Positions 1 through 12,510 of a stretch of 64,000 nt of DNA are shown here, piece by piece. The position numbers and the translations under genes are program-made. How positions within the stretch are numbered: position 1 is the stretch's first letter; each line of letters begins with the position of its first letter. Source of the stretch: Tolypeutes matacus (Eukaryota; Chordata; Mammalia; Cingulata; Chlamyphoridae); NCBI GenBank assembly GCA_026826555.1, contig JAKSZT010053928.1:666720-730719 (forward strand), written 5' to 3'. The notes below the pieces were generated by a model. The model worked only from the letters and a program-made list of their open reading frames with translations. It searched no databases and was not told where the DNA came from.

Positions 1-1523
1 ATTATTTAACTTTTTTAATCTTGAATCGATTAGATAGCAATAGATTTTAACTTCTAATTAGGTTTCTAGTTGAAATGCCTTATTTTAGCATTACCCATCC
101 ATATTCTTACTTCTGAGTTAGCAGCTAGTTCCAGTCAATAGCATTTTCACAGACAAAATATCTCTAAATCTCAGTAAAGTTTCATTGTTGCTTACAATAT
201 TTATTTTTGTAGGATCACAGATAATTATTTTACCTTTGATAGACTTTTAGAACTTAGTATTAGCAAGATCCAAACCAACAAAGCTGACTTACAGTTTCAA
301 GATGACAGATAAAGACTTTATATCCTATTATCCTTTCACAAATTATCCCCAAAATAACAACGAGAACAAGAAATGGACATAAATTCCACCTTTCATGGAA
401 TCATAATATATGATGGCAGAAAATGGAGAAGGAATGTTTTTTTAGCAAGGAGGAAGGTCCAACCCAATTGCCTTCAGAGGAAAGGGAATACACATAGAGG
501 AAAGGGTCCACCTGAGAAACAGTGCTCAGGACCTATCAAGGCTCAAGAGCTGGAGGCAACAGATACCACAAAATGGGGGTGAGGTGGGATGACGGATGAT
601 GAAAAAAAAGAGTGAGTGCCCAAGTCCTCTTCCCCTACCTATGCAGGAAACCAGAGCATTTGCTGGAGAAACTGAAAACCCAGCCTTGGGGACACGAGCA
701 AAATAAAAAGTTAGAGTGAGGTATCACTTAAAATAAGAGGATTAAGTGAAAGTCTACATCCTCAAATGTGGGAACCTACAACTTTCTTTCTCAAAATGAT
801 AGCACCCGTGCTCATACCATCTCCAGGCAACAGATTGGAAAGACCAGAGAAAATGATTTTAGATACTGACATTTGGGGATCTCTAGCAAAAGACCAGTGG
901 GTTACCTGACCACCCTGTAGAAGGGCTCAGCAATCTACAGGCACCACCCACACCCACTGGTACACAGGTGAGCTATTCCTTACTTTTTTTTTTTTTTTTT
1001 TTAATTAGAGAAGATGAGAAGTTGTGAGTTTACAGATAAATCATGCATAAAATATAGGGTTCCCCTACACCCACCCTATTATTAACATCTTATGTTAGAT
1101 TACTGTGGTACATTTGTTACAATTGATGAAAGCACATTGTAATGATTGTACTATTAACTATAGTTCATGGTTTAACTTAGGGTTTACTGTTTGTGTTCTC
1201 AGTTCCATGGATTTTAAATTTTTATTCTAATAACATATATACAACCTAAAATTTCCTCCTTTTAACCATGTTCAAATATATAATTCAATGGTGTTGATTA
1301 CATTCACAATGTTGTGCTACCATCACCACCACCCATTACCAAAACTTTTCCATCATCCCATCATTGTGGTTTTGATTTGCATTTCCCTAATAGCTAATGA
1401 TATTTGCTTTTTGGCCATTCAAATATCTTCTTTGGAGAAATATCTATTTAGGTCTTTGGCCTATTTCCTAATCGGGTTGTTTATCTTTTTGTTGTTGATT
1501 TGAAGGATTTCTTTATATATTCT

Positions 1524-1706
1524 TTTTTTTTTAAGATTTTATTTATTCATTCATTTATCCCCCCCCCCCCTGCTGCCTGTGCTCGCTGGGTCAGCCAACC
1601 ACGCCGTGCGGGCGGGCCTGCCCCCACCAGGAGGCCCCGGGAACCGAACCCGGGGCCTCCCACATGGCAAACGGGAGCCCCACTGATTGAGCCACAGCCG
1701 CCTCCC
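1524..1706 (-). mobile_element. Xenarthran tRNA-derived SINE, 190-bp type
   Basis: Antisense SINE: T-rich tail on the left, then a pyrimidine run, a GC-rich body (GTGCTCGCTGGGTCAGCC) and a tRNA-like head at the right with B-box complement GGAACCGAACCC. It is flanked by a perfect 14-bp target-site duplication, TCTTTATATATTCT, at 1510-1523 and 1707-1720, within the L1. Confidence 0.93.
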
Positions 1707-4298
1707 TCTTTATATATTCTTGATATTAAACCCTTATCAGATATGTGGTTTCCAAATAGTTTCTCCTATTGTGTAGGTTGTCATTTTACTTTCATGATGA
1801 AGTCCTTTGATGCATAAGTTTTTAATTTTGTTGCAGTCTCATTTATTTATTTATTTATTTTCTTTTGTTGCCTGTACTTTGGGTATAAAATCTAAGAAAC
1901 CATTGCCTAACCCAAGGTCCTCAGTATACTTCCCTACCTTTTGTTCTGGGATTTTTATTTTTATGGGTCTTATATTTAAGTCTATGATCCATTTTGAGTT
2001 GATTTTTGTATATGGTGTGAGGTAGAGGTCCACATTCATTCTTTTGCATGTGGAGATCCAGTTTTCCTAGCACCATTTGTTGAAGAGACTATTCTTTCCC
2101 AATTGAATGATCTTCACCCTCTTGTCAAAAATTAGCCATAAATGTGAAGCTTGATTTCTCAATTTGATTTCACTAGTCTATATATCTGTCTTTGTGCCTT
2201 TTGATTACTAAGGCTTTGTAGTAAATTTTAACATCAGAAAACATGAGTCTTCTAACTTCATTCTTCTTTTCTAAGATAGCTTTGGCTATTTGAGGACCCT
2301 TACTCTTCCATGTAAATTTGATGATTGGTTTTTCCATTTCTGCAAAGAAGGCCGTTAGAACTTTGATTGGGATTTTGTTGAATCTATAAATCATTTTGAG
2401 TAGAAATGAATTCTTAGCAGTATTTAGCTTCTAGTCCATGAACATGGTATATCCTTCTATATATTTAGGTCTTCTTTGACTTCTTTCAGCAATGTTTTGT
2501 AGTTTTCTGTGTACATGACATTTATGTCCTTAGATTACTCCTAGATATTTGATTCTTTTAGTTGTTATTATAAATGGAATTTTTTTCTTGATTTCTTCTT
2601 CTGATTGTTTGGTACCAATATAGAGAAACACTACTGAATTTGGGGTATTGATCTTCTACCTCACCACCATGCTGAATTAATTTATTAGTTCCTGGAGCTT
2701 TGTTGTGGATTTTTCAGGATTTCCTGCATATAGGATCATGTCATCTGCAAAAAGGGAAATGTTTATTTCTTTCTTTCCAATTTGGATGCCTTTTATTTCT
2801 TTTTCTTGCCTAATTTCTTTGGCTAAAACTTCTAGTACAATGCCGAATAACAGTAGTGACAGTGGGCATCCTTATCTTTTTCCTTATCTTAGGGGAAAAG
2901 CTTTCAGTCTTTCACCACTAAGTATGATATTAACAATGGGTTTTTCATATATGATATTCCTTATCGTATTAAGGAAATTTCACTCTGTTCCTCGTTTTCT
3001 AAGTATTTTTATCAAGAAGCAGTGCTGCATTTTGTCAGATGCCTTTTCTGCATCAATTGAGATGATCCCATGCTTCTTTCCTTTGTTCTATTAAGGTGGT
3101 GTATTATGTTAATTGATTTTCTTTTGTTGAACCACTCTTGCATTCCTGAGGCAAATCCCACTTGATCATGGTGTATAATTATTTTAATATGCTGTTGGAT
3201 TCAGTTTGCTGGTTATTTTTTTTTATATATCTTTGCATTTATACCCATGAGAGATATTGGTCTGTAATTTTCTTTACTTGTGCTGTTTTTATTTGGCTTC
3301 AGTATGAGGGTGATGTTGGCCTCATAGAATGAGTTAGGGAGTGTTCCCTCCTCCTCAATTTTTTGGAAGAGCTTGAGCAGAATTGGTGTTATTCTTCTTG
3401 GTATGTATAGTAAAATTCACCTATGAAGCCATCTGGTCCTAGGCTTTTCTTTGTTTAGAAGATTTTTGATTATTGATTCAATCTCTTTATTAGTTGTCAA
3501 TTTGTTGAGATCTTCTATTTCTTCTTGAGTCAATGTTGGTAGTTTGTGTGTTTCTAGGAATTTGTCCATTTCATCTAGATTATCTAATTTGTTGTTGTAT
3601 TGTTGTTCATAGTATCCTCATATAGTCCTTTTTATTTCAGTGAGGTCAGTTATCATGTCCCCTTTTTCATTTCTGGTTTTAGTCATTTGTGTACTCTAAC
3701 TTTTCTTTTCTTCATCAGTCTAGCTAAAAGGTTGTCAATTGTATTGATCTTTTCAAAGAACCAACTTTTGGTTTTGCGGATTCTCTCTATTGTTCTTTTA
3801 TTCTATGCTTCATTTCCTCTGCTCTAATCTTTGATATTCTCTTCCTTCTGCTTGTTTTGGATTTAGTTTGCTCTTTTTTATCTAGTTCTTCCAGTTTTGA
3901 GGTTAGGTCTCTGATTTTAAATCTTTCTTCTTTTTAATATAAAGAGGATTTAGTGCAATAGATTTCCTTTTCAGCACTGCCTTTACTACCTCCCATAATT
4001 TTTGGTATATTGTATTTCCATTTGCTTCAAGATTTCCTAATTTCCCTTGTGATTTCCTCTTTAACCTATTGGTTGCTTAAGAGTTCATTGTTCAATATCC
4101 ACATATTTGTGAATATTTCATTTCTCCCTCTTCTGTTGATTTCTAGCTTCATTCTGTTTTGGTAAGAGAAGATACAGTGTATGCTTTCAACATTTTTTAA
4201 ATTTATTGAGACCTGCTTTGTGATCTAATATATGTCTATCCTGGAGAATGTGTACTCTATTGTTGTTGGGTGAAGTGTTTTATATATATATTAAGACA

Positions 4299-4456
4299 CA
4301 GGAGTTCTTAACCTTTTATGTTCCATGGACCCTTTGGCCAGTCAGGTGAAATGAATACCACTGTAATTTATTTATTGCATATATACATAAGTGAAGGAAA
4401 TGCTAGATTTCAGGACCCCCTTTGGAGGTCCATGGACCCCTGGTTAAGAACCCCTG
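4299..4456. mobile_element. Non-autonomous hAT-like DNA transposon (MITE)
   Basis: A 158-bp element bounded by 15-bp terminal inverted repeats, CAGGAGTTCTTAACC and GGTTAAGAACCCCTG, with one mismatch. A second inner palindromic GGTCCATGGACC motif sits near the right end. It interrupts the L1 reading. The CAGGGGTTCTTAACC-type ends are typical of Charlie-group non-autonomous elements. I could not confirm an 8-bp target duplication. Confidence 0.8.
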
Positions 4457-4751
4457 GTTTAGAGTATTGTCCAAGTCTTCTATTTCCTTTTTGATCTTCT
4501 GTCTAGATGTTCTATCCATTACTGAAAGTGGTGTATTAAAGTCTCCTACTATTAATCTAGAACCATTTATTTCTCCCTTCAAATCTGTCATTATTTGCTT
4601 CATGTATTTTGGGGCTTGCTCTTAGTTACATATATATTTATAATTGTTATGTCTTCTTGTTGAAGACTTCTTGTTGAATTGACCCCTTTATCAGTATATA
4701 ATGACCGTCTTTGTCCCTTGTAATGTTTTTTATTTAAAGTCTATTTTATCT

Positions 4752-4943
4752 GGGAAGCGGCTGTGGCTCAATCAGTAGGGCTCCCGTTTACCATATGGGA
4801 GGCCCCGGGTTCGGTTCCTGGGGCCTCCTGGTGAAGGCAGGCCCGCCCGCACGGCATGGTTGGCTGACCCGGCGAGCACAAGCAGCAAGGGGGTGATAAA
4901 TGAATAAATAAATAAAATCTTAAAAAAAAAAAAAAAAAAGAAT
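4752..4943 (+). mobile_element. Xenarthran tRNA-derived SINE, 190-bp type
   Basis: Sense copy starting GGGAAGCGGCTGTGGCTCAA (A-box region), with B box GGTTCGGTTCC, then the GC-rich GCCCGCCCGCACGG body, an AATAAATAAATAAAATCTT spacer and a poly(A) tail. The 16-bp target duplication AAAGTCTATTTTATCT is perfect (4736-4751 and 4944-4959). It is inserted in the antisense L1, so it is younger than that element. Confidence 0.94.
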
Positions 4944-6574
4944 AAAGTCTATTTTATCTGATATTAGTATACCTACCCCAGCTCTCTTTTGATTACTATT
5001 TGCATGGTATATTTTTTCCATCCTTTCACTTTCAACCTAATTATGTCCTTGAATTTAAGGTGAGTCTCTTGTAAACAACATATAGTTAGGTCATGCTTTT
5101 TTATCCATTTTACCAATCTCTGTCTTTTGACTGCAGAGTTTAATCCATATATACTTAAGGTAACTATTGATAATTCAGGACTTTCTCCTACAATTTTGCT
5201 ATTTAGTCTTTGTAGGTCTTATACTTTTTTGTCCCTCAATTTTTCCATTAATGCCTACTTTCATATTTATTTGATTTTTTTGTATTGTACCATATTAAGC
5301 ACCTTCTCATTTCTTTCTGGATATATTTTTTTTATTTTGTTTTTGTTTTTTTTTTCTTCTGTATTTTGGATATATTTTTCATATGTGTCCTTGTGGTTAC
5401 CATGGAAATAACATTTATTTATCTAAATATACTACAACCATATTTGATTTGATATGAACTTGACTTCAATAGCCTACACATACCCTGTTCCTTTACCCTT
5501 CCGAACCCCAACTTTTTTGTACTTGTTAAAAATTATATCTTTTACATTGTATGTCCAAAACCATAGATTTATCATGACTTTTTATGCATTTGCATTTTAA
5601 CACCTGTAGAAAGTAAAAAGTGAGTTATATACCAAGAAATACAATAGTACTGACATTTATAAGTACCCAAATGGTTACCATTACCATAGGCCTTTATTTC
5701 TTTATGCTGCTTTGAACCACTGACTAGGGTCCTTTCCTTTCAGTCTGAAGAATTCCCTTTATCATTGCTTGTGGGGCATGTCTAGTGGTAATGAACTCCC
5801 TCAACTTTTGTTTATCTGGGAATGTCTTAATCTCACCCTCATTTTTGTAAGGAAGTCTCACCAGACATAAAATTCTTAGTGGCATTTGTTTTCTCTCAGC
5901 ACTTTTAAGTATTTCAACCCACTGCCTTCTTGCCTCCATGGTTTCTAATAATAAATAGGCACCTAATCCATTTGGGATTCCTTTGTACATAACATGTTGC
6001 TTTTCTCTTGCAGCTTTGAGAACTCACTCCTTTTCCTTTGCATTCAATAGTTTGATCTGTATGTAACAGAGCATATTTTTGTTCAAGTTTATCCTGTTTG
6101 GTGTTTTCTGATGTTCTCCTACAAAATGAGGGAGTAAACAATGAAAGAGAAAGGTGTGGGCTGCAGGAGATAGAGATCAACCAAGGAAAGGAAAAAGGAA
6201 GCCCCTGGATGTTGGTCAGAGGAGTTACAGGACGGCACCTGGGAGCAGAGAATTCAAACCAAATAGCAGGATTGAGGCTGAAAGAGGGAATCCCCAGGAC
6301 AGATGAGCCTGTTCTAATTGTTTTGAGAGGCATTTTGACGGAGTTATGCAGGGTGTGAGAAGATTTAGATGTTCAAGAAGACTTAACTCCAAGAAATGCA
6401 AAATTTTACATAAGAAAAATCACTGTAGCATGGATGCTAGTTGACTCAGCAGTGAATAAGAGTTACAGAATAATAATAAGGAAAGCACTGAATATTGATT
6501 ACATTGAGAGTAAGAGGAGAATGAAGAAGGGGTGGAGATGAACACAAATCCTCACCTGCCACAAGACATCAGTG

Positions 6575-6790
6575 TTTAAGGGCAGACTCTGGCACAAGTA
6601 TGCTGGGAGTTTGCCCATTTCTGTCACTTACTAGCTGTGAGACCTTGGGCATGTTGCTTAACCTCTCCATGACTCAGTTTCTGCGTCTATAACTGAGGGT
6701 AATAGTAGTTCCTACTTCACAGGACTGTAATGAGTATTAAATAAGTTAAATGATTGTAAAGCTTTTAGGACATAGTAGGATAGAAGGGAT
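6575..6790 (+). mobile_element. MIR SINE, sense
   Basis: Contains the MIR core pattern: CACTTACTAGCTGTGAGACC, then TTGGGCA, TTGCTTAACCTCTC, CTCAGTTTC and GAGGGTAATA. This is an ancient mammalian tRNA-derived SINE. Boundaries are approximate. Confidence 0.85.
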
Positions 6791-7387
6791 GATAGAAGCA
6801 CTTGATGACTAACCAAGTGCTAATAATATGTGCATACTGTATAAAAATATAGCAGCAAATCCCTATCAAATCAGGTCAAAAAAGAAAATGGAAAGTGTTT
6901 GCATTTGGGAATCAGGAGAGGGGAAGGATGAGGGACAAATGTTTTGGTTCTAAGTCTCTTAAAATAGATTTGAATTTCAAAAAGTTATTGCAAATAATAC
7001 TTTAAGTAAAATAAAATGAACTTAGAAAAACCAAGAGCTAACTCCAAATTTTAAAATAAAGGGGCATAAGCTTTGACATGAATGGCTTCCTACCCACAGG
7101 CAATTTATGAACATTCCATCTGCTATACAAATAAAGTCGCACATATTGCTAAATGCAGCAGTGGACCCAAGTCCATTTTAAAAAAATAAAATTGTCCATA
7201 CAGGAGCCTATCATCCAGCCATTCCGCAATAAAAACATAACGAATTCAGGGGAGATACCATGAGCACTAAGGTGGTTTCCCAGGGCGAGGCTTATCCATT
7301 GCACTCCGGATGTGCTGACCCCTGTGATTTCCCCAAATGTGGGAAACTCAGCTGCATATTTTGTGCTGGTTGGGGCCCTTTCCCCTT

Positions 7388-7418
<31 letters not shown>

Positions 7419-7429
7419 TAATAATAACC
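7388..7429. repeat. Simple repeat: A-run, (AT)n, (TAA)n
   Basis: A poly(A) run passes directly into an AT dinucleotide tract and then AATAAT repeats. It may be the decayed tail of an old retroposon, but no body is recognisable to its left. Confidence 0.8.
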
Positions 7430-7939
7430 AATTCAAAAACACAGTTTTTAATGCTCTAAGAAGAGAGTCTTACAGATACTAGTGATCCTCGGTTTGGGGG
7501 TAAAACACACATGAAAAGTGAAGGAATTTAAATCCTACCTCTTCTCTCCTCCTGGCCTCTGATAAAATTTTTAATAGCTAATGAAATGGGAAACATACGA
7601 AGTAAAGGGGGAAAAGACATAAAGGCCGTGGATCCAGAAAATGCACAGGCCTGCTTTTCCAGAGGTACACTTCCTCTTCTAAAAACTACAAGGACCAGCA
7701 GGAATCAAAGCACCACTGCTGCCGGTGCTAACAGAGTGATATCAAACCGCTTCCCAAAGAAATCACACCACAGCTATATGCTTCACAAGCCGACTGCCAG
7801 AGAGTAACAAAGAGAACTCCAAGTAACAGTGCTCCATGTGATCTTCAGTCTGGGTTGCCTGACCCGCTGCCATGTTCTAGTACTCAAGAACTGCACTGCC
7901 TTGTTAGCTGTATAATTTTAATCTGTCCACCAACCTATT

Positions 7940-8051
7940 TATTTTTAAATGTGGAACGCTTCACAATTTTCCATGTCATCCTTGCTCAGGGGCCATGCTA
8001 TTCTTCTCTGTATCATTCTAATTTTGGTATATGTGCTGCCAAAGCGAGCAC
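7940..8051 (-). pseudogene. RNU6-ps: U6 snRNA retropseudogene, antisense
   Basis: The complement matches U6 from its 5' end (GTGCTCGCTTTGGCAGCACA) to near its 3' end (GAAGCGTTCCAC), with several substitutions and a small internal deletion, and ends in a short A-rich tail. It is flanked by a 10-bp duplication, CCAACCTATT, at 7930-7939 and 8052-8061, as expected for L1-mediated retroposition. No U6-type promoter (PSE or TATA) is expected or visible, so it should be inactive. It is antisense to PDE11A. Confidence 0.93.
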
Positions 8052-8588
8052 CCAACCTATTATTGAATCAAGGTGTTTACAAAAGGACTTCAGGGATATC
8101 ATCAGTAAACTATTCAGTACTTCTAAGTTGCTTCTTTTAATATGAAACAAAAATTTACTTTTACCTGCTTTCACTTGAACAGCATCTGGTGGATACAGCA
8201 TTTCCTAAATTCACGCACCATTCTCCCCTACAAGTAAACATGATGCTAACCACTACAATACAGAATAATAAAACACATTTTGCTCTGGTCATTTGCCAAA
8301 CTGTCACTGTATCTGTTGTGTTCAGCCTCTTCTCTAAAAAAGGCAAAAAAATAGTTTGAACTTTGTGCCAGTATGGCAGTGTGGGCCCTGTGACAGCAAG
8401 CTAATTCACCACTGCTGGGGCCTTAGGCTGAGAACTGACCACCCAACTTAGTTGTGTATGGAGGTGGCAGTTAATCATTTCCTTAAATGATGTGGATGTG
8501 AAAACAGAACTGGTTGTTGCCCAGCAGACTAACGTTGCCCGTCCTCCCTGCCCCAGCAGTGACTGTCGCCGTTTTCCCTTCTTCCCAG

Positions 8589-8698
8589 ACCGCTGGGTTT
8601 CAAGAGATTCTGACCGAGGTGGAAATTTTAGCAGTGATTGTGGGATGCCTGTGTCACGACCTGGACCACAGGGGAACCAACAATGCCTTCCAAGCCAA
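8589..8698 (+). CDS. PDE11A: PDE11A catalytic-domain exon 1 of 7 in window
   Basis: This 110-bp internal exon encodes 36 codons plus 2 nt (starts phase 0, ends phase 2). The 3' splice site is a pyrimidine tract ending TTCCCAG at 8588; the 5' splice site is GTAAGTG at 8699. The peptide contains [20 protein letters not shown] followed by TNNAFQA. HDLDHRG is the class I phosphodiesterase signature: by family knowledge its His and Asp bind the catalytic Zn/Mg pair, and the TNNAF stretch leads into the H-loop that lines the active site. The split Lys codon (AA|G) is completed by the exon at 19429. PDE11 hydrolyses cAMP and cGMP and is cytosolic. I assign PDE11A rather than PDE5A or PDE10A because the joined peptide from all seven exons matches remembered PDE11A nearly residue for residue. 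The preceding exon, with the HNWRH motif, is not in the window. Confidence 0.97.
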
Positions 8699-9949
8699 GT
8701 AAGTGTTCTAAGTGTTGTTATTCTAATGCATTTGCCTTTCTGTTCAGAGCCAAAGGTGATGAGTGCTAAAGAGTAAAGCATTAATTTCTGGCATCCGAGG
8801 CCAAGGCCAAGCAGGCCCGGGCGAGCGTGTTGTGGGGCCCATCCATCTTTTTAATTCCCTATTCTTCTTTTAATTGCAGATTTGCCCTTCATGTCATGCT
8901 TGTCGATTTGGTCTGTCTCTGTTGACCTCAGTCAGATAACAAAGCTCAGTAGTTAAAGGACTTATTTTTCCTTTCCCAGAATATTTGCCCTTCATGGCAT
9001 GATAAGCTTCTTGGACTTGCTACTCTCAAAATCTGGTTTTGAGACTATTAAAGGTATTCTTAGGAAATTTTATAAAGCAAAATATCTCTTGCTCCCCCAA
9101 TAAAATGTCTTCTGGGATTCTTTTTGATGTTGGTTATTGTATAAACTGCAATGAAGTAAAACTACACGTAAGGAATGCAGGCTCTGCTCCCACAGAGAGG
9201 AGAGAAACAAACAAATTGCATAAATGCAGAGGATGTGTAGGCAACTATTTGCCATGTACATAATGTGCACGGAGGGAATAACCTGTCCCTAAGCAAGCTG
9301 TGCTGATCAAGGCAGCCGTAGCCTGGCGGCTCATGCTGCGGCCAAGACCACAGGATTTAGGGGTGCTGGAAATAAGCCCTAAACCCAGCTCTCCTCACTC
9401 TTCTGTTGAGGGTCCAGTTTTAATGTTCTTTCATTAGCCATCTGTAAACAACATTATATGGGAGTTCAGAGGCTGGAGAGAAAAGTTTGGAAGTGGAAAA
9501 GCCAGGGACGGCTTCAACAAAGAGGTAAGAAAAACTTTGATATGACTTGTTTCAAAGGTCCCAAAACAGTTCCACCTCTATAAACTGAGACACTATAGGC
9601 CACTCTGTGACAACAGGCTCCTTTGAATTCCCTACTCTTTTCCCCCAGATACCTCCCGCTTGAGACATTACAGTCCTGGACCCTTGTATTTCTTCTAGCA
9701 GATGAGTTTTGATTTTGTCCTTCTCTCTGTATCATGTATCCCATCATCCATTGTTTCAAACCTCTCTTCTCAATAGCCTAAAATATCCCTCTTGACCCTC
9801 TTAACTCTGTGACATCCACTTTGCAAAGATTCAGCCCTGGTTCAATCTAAAATTCAATTTTTTGCTGCTCTACCTAGACTTTTTTAAAACCTCAGGAGAA
9901 AAAAAATGGCACAGTTGTGAGGGTTTGAGGTTCTCCCAGTTCTCCCAGT

Positions 9950-11345
9950 TCATCTGGGCACTCGGAACTCCATGGCCAGCTCCATCTCCCCACGGCTCTT
10001 AGCAGTGATATCTGCCAAGCATTCTCTCTTCCTCAACTCCCTTCAGCTCCCCTACTTCCCCCCACCACTCCCAGGTCCCTGAGAAAATTGAGGCCATCAA
10101 TCGAGAAATCCCTCTCTCTTCCCCTACCACCCACAAGTTTATCTGTCTCCATCCTTTCCTCCATCACTGCTAGCTTAGTGGAAGGGCTATCCTTCCTCTT
10201 GGCTAAAGCTCATCCCTCCACCTCTGCGTGGTCCCTTCCCTGCTTCTTCCTCAGGGACCTTGTTCCGTCCATCTTCCTCTCTCTCCTGTATCAACCTTCC
10301 TCTTTCCCCTGGCTCTTTGCCTCCTATTAATATGAACAATTCTCTTCTATCTTGAAAAAAAAAACATCTCAATCTCCACTTCTCCCTCTAGCTATTTTTT
10401 CTATTTCTCTTCTTTCCTTCACAGACTTCTTTGGAAAGTTGTCTGTGTTCATTGTTTCACTTCCCCCAGCCCTTTCTCTCCCATGTGACTTCTAGTTCCA
10501 TCTCACCAGGGAAACTGCCTTCAGTAATGTCACCAACAGCTCCTGTTCCCAAAGCTGTTGGACCCTGTCTTGTCCTTCTTTCTTGACCCCCTTGCCATTA
10601 CCACCCCTTCCTTCCTGAGAGTCTTTCTCTCCTTTGTCTCCTTGACATAGGCTTTCCTCTGTCTTCACAGCGTGTCCTTCTCAGTCTGCCTCGAGGCCTT
10701 TCTCTCTGCCTGGCCCTTCATGGTGATGTCCCCTGCAGCTCCTCTTTGCTCTACACCCATCAGCTGATGAGCCCTGCACCCCATCTTTGCACCATAAGGA
10801 TAAATCCATATCTTGGATCCCACCCCTCTCCAGGCACAATTCCAGATGCAATTGCCTCATTCTCAGTCTTTCCCTTATCCAGAGTCACCTAGACTCCCTC
10901 CTTAGCACCTCTCAAAGTTGGCCCCTCTTCTACATTTCTGCAGTAATTATGGCTGCTTTGCATCTCCCATAATTGCTACAAAAAAACAGCCCAGCTCTTC
11001 TCCCATCTGCCCTACTCGGCACTCCAGAGTAATCTTCCTTAATCACAAAGTTGATCAGGGCCTCCTGCAACTTTCAGGATTATGCTCAAATTCCTCGGGT
11101 TTAGCCCCTAAGGCCCATTACAGTGTTGTTCCTGCCCATTTCTCTGGCCTGATGCACCCTCCCCTTAGCAATTTTCTGTTTCCTCATAATGCCCTGGTGA
11201 TGCCTTTTCAAAATGTGCCTTGTGCTCCATTTCAGTGGATGATTTGCAGGTCTGTCTCTCCTTTGTCTTGAGCTCCTTCAATGTATAACAAGTGCCAGGA
11301 GCATAATAAACACTCAGGAAATGTTTGCCAAATGAATAAATAAAG
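9950..11345 (+). mobile_element. LINE L2 fragment, sense
   Basis: A long C/T-rich stretch follows the L2 ORF2 and 3' pattern, for example GTCACCAACAGCTCC, GATCAGGGCCTCCTGC, and an end with GTGCCAGGAGCATAATAAAC and AATGAATAAATAAA. It is heavily diverged and no reading frame is preserved. The left limit is uncertain. Confidence 0.65.
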
Positions 11346-12284
11346 GAAAGATGAATGCATGAGTGGATGAAATTTTACTTTAACTGTTATAATACAGCTT
11401 TTTAATAAATATATAATTCCCTGATTTCTTAAACAGGTTTAACCTTTAATCAATTATTATAAAACATAGTTTTTATAAAAATAGGTTTGATGTTGTACTA
11501 TAAGACAATAATGGCCCTGGGGTTTATTGAAGTATAAACAAAAAGATCTTCACTAAAGAGTATGAGAATTCCCTATTTTTGGAGTTCTCATGTCTGCTTT
11601 CCTTATTATTATTACTGTTATTATTTTTGGATTCCTCTCTCTCAGGTTTATGGCATCAATATCATTACATCTCTCTGTCCAGCTCCCTACCAATCACCAC
11701 TCATGCATAAAGATAAATATGTTAGAATTGCTTCTATAAAACAAGAGTGAATCCCCTAGGGCGTTCTCTGAAGAGTAAAGTGCACAATACTTGTAGATAC
11801 CAATGCCCCCCTCTCCAAAGAGAAAGCCTGCCTATCTCAGTAAAAGAAACACCCTTTCTCACTAGTTGACCCCTTAGCTGTGTGGATCAAAAGTCGACTC
11901 CTAATCGAAGCCAGGCCAGTCATATTTTTCCCCCCAGCAGTTTGGGGTGGGATTAGCTGCAGGGATCCAAGCTGCAGGTCAGCATAGATGTGGGAGCCGA
12001 GGAAAGCTCTGATGGCCACATCTCAAGTGTATGAGAAATAAGAAAGCCAGCATGCAGGGAGGAGAGAAGAACGAAGTGGATCTTCAGAGAAAAAAGAAAG
12101 GAGACCCCGGGCAACCCTACAGAAAGACAGAAAAAAAGCAGACTTGCTGCTTGGCTTTCTGCATCTGCTTCTATTGCAGGAGACCCAGCCTCCGCTTGTC
12201 ATCATTGGACTCCTCAGAGTTCCTGATATCATATACTCAACCTCTTTCATAGTAAAGCTGGATCCACTTCATTTCTGTTCTTTA

Positions 12285-12510
12285 CAATTAACAGTCCTTG
12301 AAACAATGAGGATAACTACAATTTATTTGTTGTTTACTATGTTTCAAGCCCTTATAAACATCCCCGTGGGGTAGTTAATTTTATCTCCATTTTACAGAAG
12401 GAAACCAAGCCTCAGTATGGCAAGTAACTCACCCAAATTCGTATATCCAGAAAGTGGACTCTAGATTTGGACTGTCTAATTCCAAACCACTCTTTAACCC
12501 CCACATCATA
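12285..12510 (-). mobile_element. MIR SINE, antisense
   Basis: Shows the MIR complement pattern: TTATCTCCATTTTACAGA, AGGAAACCAAGCCTCAG and GCAAGTAACTCACCCAA. Boundaries are approximate. Confidence 0.75.

Larger units (their letters stand above)
984..6115 (-). mobile_element. Degraded L1 retrotransposon, antisense, internally deleted
   Basis: Read on the minus strand this is an L1. Its poly(A) shows as the T-run at 984-1002, followed by the 3' UTR (about 1003-1346), ORF2 and ORF1-like sequence to about 6115. Recognisable translated relics include an endonuclease fragment with GDFNTPLS and MDR (minus, 4403-4603). All frames are broken. An internal deletion near 1350 joins the 3' UTR directly to sequence that normally lies several hundred bases further inside. 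SINEs at 1524-1706 and 4752-4943 and a hAT element at 4299-4456 are inserted in it. The right boundary is approximate. Confidence 0.85.
1..8588 (+). other. PDE11A: Upstream PDE11A intron (partial)
   Basis: This is intronic sequence before the first visible exon; its 5' end lies outside the window. Positions 1-983 hold AT-rich sequence in which I recognise nothing. About 984-6115 is a degraded antisense L1 with nested insertions, 6575-6790 a MIR, and 7940-8051 a U6 retropseudogene. I see nothing clear at 6800-7380 or 8060-8580. Confidence 0.8.

Noticed and set aside
2705..3094. 129-codon open frame on the + strand
   Set aside because: It is the antisense of degraded L1 ORF2; no independent gene evidence.
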